From Crocodylus rhombifer (taxonomy: Eukaryota > Chordata > Crocodylia > Crocodylidae): a stretch of DNA of 64,000 bases. The notes beneath the pieces were generated by a model. That model saw nothing but the letters and a program-made list of their open reading frames with translations. It had not been told where the DNA came from and did not search any database. The DNA lies in the NCBI GenBank assembly GCA_038503035.1, contig JAVSML010019203.1, positions 62,001 to 126,000 on the forward strand. The letters are read 5' to 3'. The position numbers and the translations under genes were made by a program. Within the stretch, counting starts at the first letter, position 1. Each line of letters opens with the position of its first letter. Of the stretch, positions 54,476-64,000 are shown piece by piece.

Positions 54476-57400
54476 ACCTCATGGCAGATTGATTAAAATG
54501 GCAAACAATACAAGTTGAATGTACTTCATGCTCATTAGGTGAAAAACAAGTTAATCCCTCTCATTTGCTATATAAACACCAGAAGTTACGCTGACAGTTC
54601 TACAACAAAGTGAGCTCTACAGAACCATTTTCTCTGAGTGTTAACCCCTACAGCTGCCTGAGCTACTGTCGCCTACAGTCACATGCTCCATCCCTGTGGC
54701 ATCAGGAGTTAATGTAGCCATCACTTGCCCCACCACTATCAAAACAAACTCCAACGGGCCCGTACCCCAGAATTCAATGGTGAGGTATAACCTTAACCCC
54801 CTTGCTCCCTGAGCTGTTGCGTCATCCAGTGTCACTTGCCCTGGCCCTGCATTCCTGGTCCCTTCAAGAGTGCCACGGGCCAAATGACACAGGCTGTTGT
54901 TTGACAATCCTTTCTTTATAAACCAGAATGGGAGAAGCTACCGAGCAGCAATTTGAAATGGTTCTGAATGTGCATACTGTAGCAAAAAGAGTTAATTTTA
55001 GAAAGTGGAACTAGGAATTCTCCTTCATTTCCTGATTGCTTATGTGAACTACTTAACAGTTTTAATTGAGATGACACTGAACTGGTATTGTCTGAACCTT
55101 TTCTATTTAAAGTCTACTTGAATCAAAATGCTTGTCATGTGTATTTATAGAAGAGACAGACAACAGGAAAATGAATAAAAAGTAAACACTCTATTCTTTG
55201 CCAGCCAGGATGAAGCTATATTCTCAAAGATACCCTTTTTGAGTCTTTATATACCGTATTATCATTTACTTCTATCACACTAGGCTTAGAGTTATTACCC
55301 AAAAGCAGAGATGTGCTAGGGATTATACAAGCACATACCCCCTACCTAAGAGAGCCTACATTTAAAATAACTACCCCAAAACTTTGCTATCCACAGAATA
55401 AAAGTTGTCCAGTGCTGCCTTGTACCTTCCAGAATGTGGAAGGTATCTAATGAAAAGCAGGAAGTACACATTAAGCAACACACCAGCCCTGCAATGAAAT
55501 CTACACATGCAGTCAATGACAGAGCTAAAAGAAGGACCCAGGTCATTTTGCTCATACCATGTTCTCCAGATCACACTGCCTCCAACACTCCTGTTTTGTT
55601 GATGAAGTTATTTTTTTATTATTATTATCATTTATTTTTTAGCAGACCAGTGGTCACAGCATCCTGCCGGTTACACAGCACATATCCTCCCTTGATAACA
55701 AAAGCCTTGGTACTCAGCAACATTTTTGCTGGTCTGCTGCACAGCATTTGATAAAATTCTGGAAATCCACAGACCGTGTCAGCCCTTTACTTGCCATACA
55801 GCACATCTCTGTGGGGCTCACTTGTGAAGAAACTGTTCTGGGAAAGGGCAAGATGGTTGTTTGCTGGATTAATGGACTGAGGAATGCATCCATCACATCA
55901 TAAAAACCAAATATTGTAGACTATGATTATGTTATGTAGCCATTGCCCAACATTTCTGCCATTACAATATGCCATGCGTACTGTTTAGGGATTTTGCCTA
56001 CAAAAAGTTATATGAATATGTAGGTTCCTAAAAATAAAATGTCAATGTCCTAAAATGTTTTTTTCTCATCCTAATTAAAGATACATTATTTTGGAAAAGG
56101 TAAAACCACCTGCTTCTAGTCATGTCAAATTTTCTAAAACTTCCCAGAATGTCCAATTTTTCCATGCCAGGTCTCTTTTTTCCCTCTGAAAGTTTCCCAG
56201 TTTCTTTTCAGACTCTCATCCAGACTCCAGTCACGTCCTATTACAAGAGAAATGAAAAGTTAAAGCCCTAGTGACCCTTAGAGGTAGCATGGTTAAGGTA
56301 TGCCAAACACACAAAATGGAGTGTTGTGACTAGCATCACATCCAGCTGTCTTTGATTCCCCTGCCTGAGTTATCAGTTATCTATTTGCAGCTTGGTTGCC
56401 TAGAGGCTGCCTTTGGCACAAATCCAGAGTGGGATTCAAATTGTGTGTGGAGCCATAGCAAAACTCCCTACCAGCTCTGCCACAGTGCCCCTACAGGTAG
56501 TGAAACCCTTTGAGAAAAGTACTTCTGCAAACAACTAAACAAACATCTAAACATATTCACATATGTATAACTTCTAGTTCTGTGTACAAATTGTCTGAAC
56601 TGGAAAAGTAATCATTACACAAAAACAAAATCAACCCTGTTTGCCTTTCATGATTATTTCTATAATATTCTAAGGTAACTTAGCCAAAATTTCTAGCAAC
56701 TCCCTATTGTAGTATCTTTGGTATTTGTTTATACTCCAAAGAGAGCCTTGCAAGTACAAACAAATATACTAAAAAATGGCATGCAGACAAATCTAATTGC
56801 AAATCAAAAATCTCTTGTATATTCAAATTCCTGAAGTTCACAGAAAAAAATCAGATCTTTGTTATCTAAATACACAGTGCAACCCAAAGGAATATACTTT
56901 CCCAGTGCCTTCTATCCAAGAGACATTTTGTGCATATAAAATCACTGTTCAAGATCATTTAGCAATAATATTCAAGTTTGTGTAGGAAGACCGTAGTCTT
57001 CAATGAACTCCACAAGTGTGCAGAGTTTGCTTCTCACTGCATGATCAAGGTCAAAGTATGATTAAAATATACCATGCATTAAGCTTTGCAAATTGCAGTG
57101 ATAATGCCTAATGTTGTGTGAGGTTTCCCACTGGGTGTTTTTGTACCACTTATTTTATGCTCTTGCTTGAACCATTAAATAATGAGCTGAAATGAAAAAT
57201 TAGCAAATAGCAGCATAACAGTTTGCCTTCTAGAGAGAAAAAGCAATATGCTATTTGATTTAAGAGTGACAGAATAAAATGGTGTTTCTATTTAAACTGG
57301 AAAGTCACATGGAGCAAGGCAAAAGATGCTGTAGTACCATGTCTTTTAAGGAGTTTATATTTCCAGATAAAAGGACATGTATACATCATGATAATTAGTG

Positions 57401-57585
57401 GATCAACATTTTTCCTCAGGAAATTACCTTAACTTCCACTATTATACTCAGTGACAATAATCCCATGACATTATAATGCATTTCTAAATTCAAGTATACA
57501 AAGACAATAAGTAACATTACGTATACTTTGTCTGGTTAAAAAATGTCCAAAGCGTGTTAAAGATAAGTGCAATATAGGCAGATTA
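54476..57585. other. AT-rich non-coding stretch
   Basis: No feature recognised. The 88-codon minus frame at 54641-54907 lacks domain character. Confidence 0.5.
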
Positions 57586-57848
57586 CAGGGCACATCTACA
57601 TGTGCACTTTAATACACAGTAGCATATTTTACCATGCATTGAAGCAACGTGTAAAAAAACCCTGCTATTATGCTACTATGCACAGTAAAATAGGATACTG
57701 CACTTTAAGCATCACCTTAAAAGCATGCACTTGAGCTACTGTGCATTAGGGCAGCCTAATGCACATTAGTTTAGCACCTCACATTGGAGTTATTAAGTTT
57801 AATGTGTATTACAAGTGCATTAATTCATGTGTAGATGCACCCATGCAC
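57586..57848. mobile_element. short inverted-repeat element (MITE-like, ~260 bp)
   Basis: Ends CAGGGCACATCTACATGTGCA and (inverted) GGGTGCATCTACACATGAA match over most of 20 bases. Internal short palindromes around tgcacagtag and gcattagg. No target duplication found. Confidence 0.6.
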
Positions 57849-60000
57849 TCTCACAAAGGTTGTAATTCTAGCCTCATTGAATCTTAGTCCTCTATTAACT
57901 GCAATAAGGGTTAAATTTTGCTTTCTTTTCAGTTATCTTTGGGGCAGAAGGTAGAAGGCAGACAAACAATATGCATAGAACACACCAAAGAGAAGAAATT
58001 TTGGCTGGAGACCCTGGTGGAGAAAAGCTTTGCTACTATCACTCCTTTAATATTAATACGCTGTAGAAACGACCTTGAGTTAGATCCACAAAGAAACTTA
58101 GGCAGAATTTAGGCACCTAATTGCCACTATAGCAGCCTAAATCCAAAATCTGGATCCTCAAAAGTCCCATTCAGCAGCTGTCTGTTAAAGGTTGTGGTTG
58201 CCAAAGTTAAAATTCCTTAGATACCGAAGTTTTGCTACTAAGCCTGCCCAAAGTCACCTCTGTGTCAAGAATGTTGGGCAGCTTGGCACCTATCTTATCC
58301 CTTAGTCCCACCGGGGTTCACAAACTGTTTCTTTACCTATCTTGTCTGTGAGGCTCAAGGTGTGAGAATAAGACTAATGGATATGACTCAGCACTAAACA
58401 AGGAGGAAAAAGGACATTGAAGAGAAAGGACCCATATCTCTCACCACCCAGTAATATGAACTCATATTCCTAGGTGGGATGCACTCAATCCTTCCTGCTG
58501 AGGCCATTCTGCTTCAGATGGCATAATTAAATATTCTTTAGCCCATGGAGAAGGAGCCTGGCTGAACATGACTGTATAGTCTAATGACTGGGGAACATAC
58601 CTGGGAGATGAAACACTTGGATTCAGTCCTTGTTTCAGTTAATATAAAACAGAGACTGGAATTCAGGTATTGTTACTCCCAGGTGCATGCACTAGCCAGT
58701 AGCCTATAAAATCATCCTCACTCCTGCTAGCTTGTTTGTACTGAACTTCTTGGATAAAAGAGGAGAAGCAGCAGCAGCATTGCATTTTGAAAGAAAGGCC
58801 TTACAGCTCTCCCTCCTCAGGGTGTCCTTCCAGGAGAGGGTTCAGGGCCATAAATCTTAATGGAGGAAAGTAAATCTGTGTAGTAAGGCAAGTAAAGGAT
58901 AGGATTTAAGATATACCCTGTTTCCTATTGGGTATTTTAGGCAGTTGCCCACTCAATTTCCTGGCATTTGTGAATCCCATTCCTAGGCACTTAAAGATAT
59001 GTCTGCACTGCCTCCATACCACACCAGAAGCTCCCACCCCTTCCATTCCATTCACAAGATACAGGCATGAGGCAGTGTAGCTGCTTTCAAGCAGCCCTAA
59101 GCATGCAAGAAAACACACATCCAAAACAGGAAGCTTAAGAAGTGTAATGGATCACATATTCAGAGGTTCTCTATGGTAGGTACTCCACCTCATTTCTAGG
59201 ATTTGTATGAAATGAAAGGAAGCAATCAAAGGGTGAGGGGGCTCCTCCAGGGCACAGCCAGCTGCAGCACAGAGGCAATGTAGATGAGCCCCAGTTCTCC
59301 CTATGCACTGACCAGAGAGTTTAGGCTATGAGTTCCACTAGGTGGCTAGGCTTGCAATATGCAGCCCCCTTTTGTAGTGCTAGTTACCTATGTTTTAAGA
59401 TATCATGTAAATGGCCCCCGCACTGCCATGACTCCATACAGATGAACCTAAACAGGATGAAAGGCTGAACTGACCCTGACATTATTCACTTCTTTGTTCA
59501 GAAAAAACTAGGAATTTTCAGCTTTTAGATTACAGCAGCAGTGCAGCACATCAATTGTGTCACCACTCTGTACATGTATTATTCAATTCTCCAATTGTCT
59601 TACAGATGGAAACAGATTATATTTTAGATACAGGCAAATTCCATTTTTAATAAGAGTTAGGTGAATCAAAGTCAAAAGGTCCAAGAGGATGGAGCCTCCT
59701 GGATAAGTGACTCTCTTTACTTGGCAAGAAAAAAAAAAGATTTCTTCTGTAATTCTGCTTGAACTCATTATACAAGAGGTTTTCCTAGATATGAATGAAG
59801 GCTTAGTCCTACAGTATAACTCTCCATAACCCACACACATCTAACTGCTCTGCCAGAGAACTGTCATAAAGCTGCCAGGGATTGATGCATATTGCTGGAC
59901 CCACCTGAAGGCCCATGGTAAGCACAGAAATAATCCCTTGGTTCCCTAAGCTCTGCACCAAGCCATTGGCTCACTCTCGAACCCTCATCTGCAAAAAAAA
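57849..60000. other. non-coding stretch
   Basis: No feature recognised. Confidence 0.5.
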
Positions 60001-61080
60001 CCCAGGACAAATCAGTTTACAGAACCACTAGATAGCTTTCTCCAAAAGGAGCTCAGAGGGAGACAAAGTCTGGGTAAAGACATCTACTTCCTACCAGGAG
60101 AATCTGTGTTCTCCCAGTAGAAATCAAACATGCACAGACATTCAGGTTTTTCCTCCAGAGCAAAAATGGCCACTCTGAGACAAAACTACACAGCAACAAC
60201 CATGGTTAAATTGCTCCTGGAAGAATTTCTGCCAGAAGACTGAACATCTGCACACTTTCCTCTGGCTTAACTTCTCCTGGATACAAGATGGATTGAAGCC
60301 AGAGGACAGACTCCCTGCTTAACAGGGAGGTCACACCAGTCTTGAGAAGGTGTGTGGGACAGCTGTTCCCCTCCTCCTGTAGATCAGGAGATGAGGGGTG
60401 CAGCAGCCACTACCCCTTGCCTTTTTGTCAAACTGGGCAATTCCCAGTTTTAGGAAGAGTCAGGGAGTTTTTTCTGACTCCCACACTCTTTCCCTTGTTG
60501 CCCTCACTGCCCAGCTGAAGTGACTCCACTTCAGAGCACAGTGGAGTAAAGAAGGCTTCTGTACTAGCCTTCTCAGCAAGGCTCAGGATCTTCCCAGCAT
60601 AGCAAAATGCCCCCATCTTAGCCCACAATTCTCTGGGGCAAGCTGGAGCAGTTCAGGGTGAGGCAGACTGCTACGCCCCTGCCTCAAGATTTCCTGGAGC
60701 ATTGCCATAGCTTCCTTCCTTTCCCTAAACTCCTCTGAGGCAGCTTGGTGGAGTGCAAGGAGAGGGATTATTCTTTTGAAGTGGAGAATCAGGAGGGTTC
60801 CCATCACATGAAAATGCCCCCCTCCTGCCAAGTAGCTGATTCTCAGGAAGTCTGTGAGGCAGAGGAGGGGGCACCCTCCCTGGCTGTCTGTGGCAGCTCC
60901 CCAGCAGGCTTTCACTTAATGGGATCTCCTAAGGGCAGGGATGACCCAGGGAACCTTGAAGCTCTGTGCAGCTCTCCAGCCATGTGGGGGAACAACTGTA
61001 CAGCCCAGCTCCTGGCTATTTTTCTCCTGGAAGAAAATTTCCTCTAGTAGAAATGAACAGCTGTATAAAGCCAAAACCAT
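60001..61080. other. GC-richer block of unknown nature
   Basis: Similar strings recur at both sides (gctcctggaagaatttct near 60212, ctcctggaagaaaatttcct near 61024, same orientation). Overlapping frames of 66-110 codons have no domain character. It may be another repeat core. Confidence 0.3.
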
Positions 61081-61640
61081 TTACCTTATCTTCCCTTCCG
61101 GTAGGAATGGGAATTGCCTAAATTATATGGCTTATCCTTGTGCATGAATATGCCATGTCTGGTTATGTATAAATGTATGGGCAGACCAGAGCCATGTCTT
61201 CAGACTCAGCAGAATCCAAATAGTGATTTGGAGTATTTGTCCATTGAATAATATCTAATCACTGATGGAACAAGCAGGCTTATATAATTCCTAAAAAATT
61301 CCTTAAAAGAGAGAATTTTGTTTTAAAAAGAAAAAAGAGAAGTGAGAAGACTTCAAGCATCAATTTATATGTTTCACTGTAATCAGTATTCTTCCCTCTG
61401 GTTTCTAGACACCAACCCAGCAGGCTCCTTTATTAAAAGAACCAAAGTAGTTGATTTATTTGGCCTCCCTCAGGTCCAATCAACACTAGTGATTTTTTAT
61501 GCATTTTTCATCAAAGGAAGAATCCTTTTCCTTCTGCTCCCTGTGACTGCACATCACCAGAAGATGCATGCAGTGGGCGTATGTAACTAGTCTAATGTGC
61601 AATGAAGCACATATGTAATCTAATGTGCAGTAAAGCATCA
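61081..61640. other. AT-rich non-coding stretch
   Basis: No feature recognised. Confidence 0.45.
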
Positions 61641-61642
61641 CT

Positions 61643-61771
61643 GTCTACATGTATGCAGCAGTTACTACAGTAGATTAATTTAAAGCTCTGTCTGCTGATA
61701 TCAAAAGATATAGTTACTAAAAAAACAGCACCTTAAACTAACGCACGAAAGCACAGATGTAGACACTGACT
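61643..61771. repeat. short inverted-repeat element of the TCTACAT family
   Basis: TGTCTACATGTATGC near 61650 and (inverted) GTGTCTACATCTGTGC at about 61750-61766 form the ends. Confidence 0.45.
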
Positions 61772-61792
61772 GGGAGCAAATTGTTGCCTGGC

Positions 61793-62025
61793 TGAGCTCT
61801 CTGGACAGCTGGGAGCTGCTGCAACAGCTTCCCCCTGGCGCCTAGAGCTCAGGGTTAACCCCAAGCTCCTCACAGTTGGGATCTGCTGCAACAGCTCCCC
61901 TGTAGGGCTCAGGTCTAACCCCAAGCTCTGCACAACTTGCTGCCCCTGGACAGCTGGGAGCTCCAACAAAGCTCCCACCTGCCTCCCAGAGCTCAGGCTA
62001 ACCCTGAGCTCTGTGTGGCTTGGAG
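61793..62025 (+). repeat. imperfect tandem repeat, ~60-80 bp unit
   Basis: Three units, each with a ctgctgcaacagct or similar string, then gagctcagg-taacccc and aagctc. GC-rich; causes the open frames on both strands. Confidence 0.6.
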
Positions 62026-62239
62026 TTGCCCTTGGAGCCAGAGACAGCTCCCCGTCAGAGCCCAAGCCTGACCGTCCCCCATGTCCCCTGCCAACCTGGG
62101 GCTGTCTTCAGAGCCCCCTGCTATTCCAGGGCTGCCCCCAGGACTGTCACCCAGGGAATCCTGGGGCTGCCCTTGGCTCCTGCAGGAGGGCAGAGTAGGG
62201 CAGGACTAGGCTGTTCTTGTTGGGCTCAATTTGCACCCA

Positions 62240-62505
62240 ACCCAGGCATACATTTAAGTGTGCACCTGGGAGCAGTTAATGCTCAGTAAATTCAGTCCCA
62301 TTGGGTACCTGAACACAAGTGCAGAGACTAATTACCATACTTCAGCAGTCTCCCACATCTCATGTATCAGCATCTGCCTGCTTCAAAATGGCAGCAGAGG
62401 TGCTTTAGCTACAGCTCTCTGAGTCGCTCTAATTAAAGCACCACCCCCTCACCTCTGGAGCATGTGAAAAAGTGCCTATTAATTGGACATGTAGATACAC
62501 CCATG
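62240..62505 (-). repeat. inverted-repeat element right end of the TCTACAT family
   Basis: Ends ACATGTAGATACACCCATGG near 62485-62504, the inverted form of the family end. A left partner may be the GTGGGCGTATGTAAC string near 61574. Confidence 0.4.
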
Positions 62506-64000
62506 GAGTCACAATCTTTTCTCTATTTACTAAATTGAGACTGGAGAACCTGTACCTCATAATACAGGATAATGTTTCTTACTTTACCAATTACAAAATT
62601 GTAAAGTACTTAGGGAGAGTAACAGCATCAGGTGTGGTACAGCTGTCATTTATTTTAATGACAGAAAATCCTAGGAAGGAAGGAAAGACAGAGGAGTACT
62701 TAAGATTTTAGTTTAAATTCAAACCCATAGAAACTCACATGAAATATTCATAGTTTAATGTCCACAAAGTAGTTTAATCTGATCTGCAGAAGCATGACTC
62801 CAGTAGTATAATATGTCCCATAGCCATGTGAGTGCTGAAGTAAGCAGAATATGCCCACATTCCTCTGCCAGGAAAATTCTGACCTGTGAACTAGGGTGCA
62901 AAGCACTTACTAAGCACCCCATAGCTCTAATACATATGCCCTCTGGAAATGCTGAGGGCTTTTCTCTTTAGATATTCATCTATGATCTTAGCAACAGTTA
63001 CAGTTTCTTTATTCAGTGATCCTATAAACAGGAACACAAAGATCTAGAACATTTTCTAGAAGTATCAAAACCTTTTGTAAAGGCCAGTGGTTGTCCAGGT
63101 TTAACACTAACTGCAATTATGCAGAAAGATCCTGCAACAAACCTATTGTGCTCCTTGAAACATTTTGTCTATCATCACTCATTGGAAGCAAGAGTATTTA
63201 TTTACTTTCAAAGGCAGCTGTAATTGATTTATCTGTTGCTCAGAATAACACCGTGATAAATAAATTATCACCTAAACACAATTGATTACTAACATTTCCT
63301 TTTCTAATTATATTTATGACATATTACTAAGGCTTGCATGCTTTAAAAGCTTACATATGTTTCTCCCATCCCTGTAATCTAATCTAAGGTGCAAAGCCTG
63401 GATGTGTGCCAATAAAATCCTTAGTTAATATACTGCTACACTAGCATGGTCCATCTGGAGTTACTGTTCTGCTTGATGTCACATGACAGATCCTACCTGC
63501 ACAGAAGATGAAAGGACATTCAAGGCATGTGTCTGGGGATGACAGTTTTCTTTATGATGAATCACAGAGTCACAGCTTGTTAAGTAAGACTGTGACAGTG
63601 ATAAAAGACAAAGCTATCATTTTATAGCAGAATATGGCCTATCTGCACATGACAAGCCATACTATCTCTGCTCACACATGCTGACATCTCATAATGCATT
63701 CTCCCAAGTGCTGGACAGAAATAGTCCCTGAAGACAGAACCACTAGAGAGTAATAGCATAGCGCTTATCTAGAAGCAAATGAATGGAAAAAACCTGAAGT
63801 GTACAATGTGTCCCTATTAACATCACAGATAAAGGTAGCTTTCAATCTAAAGTATTTTCTACTTTGTACCTATTTCATTAAAGGTTCAATGGGTTTAGGG
63901 TTGAAAAATGACAGCTACACTGGTCTCTTTTTTAAGTATTAGGATGATTCTACTTTGTTTTTTAAACATTAGGATAAATTTACAATGCTCAATACTGGGA
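62506..64000. other. AT-rich non-coding stretch to window end
   Basis: No feature recognised. Confidence 0.5.

Noticed and set aside
60583..60915. 110-codon minus frame
   Set aside because: Overlaps a 100-codon + frame in a GC-richer block with internally repeated strings; no domain.

Overview
The window looks like non-coding DNA from a sauropsid, most likely a crocodilian and less likely a turtle. The base composition is AT-rich and CpG-poor, no host exon could be recognised, and the interspersed repeats are dominated by CR1 LINEs. Also present are hAT-type elements and their short non-autonomous derivatives, a mariner remnant, LTRs and a LINE of another clade. The organism call is an inference from this repeat mix. 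One assembly gap of 10 N lies at 28067-28076. All longer open frames are either decayed transposon proteins or chance frames in GC-rich repeat cores.

Layout. 0.1-2.3 kb: decayed LINE reverse transcriptase (+). 2.4-3.4 kb: CpG-dense probable solo LTR (-). 5.0-8.8 kb: a CR1 split in mid-codon-phase by a second CR1. 9.3-10.5 kb: solo LTR with TG/CA ends and a perfect 5-bp target duplication. 14.2-15.0 kb: duplicated repeat around a LINE C-terminal fragment, then a 54-bp tandem repeat. 15.24-15.74 kb: the last ~190 bp of 18S rRNA fused at its mature 3' end to a CR1 3' end. 17.5-18.6 kb: GC-rich block; a 288-bp piece of it recurs at 21.2 kb between 8-bp target duplications. 22.8-24.5 kb: an old repeat interrupted by a 1-kb hAT-like element; an uninterrupted inverted copy lies at 36.8-37.5 kb. 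28.6-29.3 kb: C-rich minisatellite. 30.9-32.9 kb: BED-finger hAT transposase remnant (-). 33.5-35.3 kb: two hAT-type non-autonomous elements with perfect 8-bp duplications. 36.2-36.7 kb: internally deleted mariner. 37.5-38.5 kb: foldback element. 39.1-39.5 kb: CR1 3' end. 43.7-47.8 kb: nearly full-length CR1 (-) with an SGNH-esterase ORF1 and endonuclease/RT ORF2. 49.0-50.1 kb: hAT-like element with a CA-rich minisatellite. 54.4 kb: possible Penelope GIY-YIG fragment. 57.6 kb and 61.6-62.5 kb: further inverted-repeat elements. The rest shows no recognisable feature.

No genes work together here; the elements interact only historically, by nesting. The observation most worth following is the 18S rRNA-CR1 chimera at 15.24-15.74 kb. 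It looks like a template switch from CR1 RNA onto mature 18S rRNA during target-primed reverse transcription.
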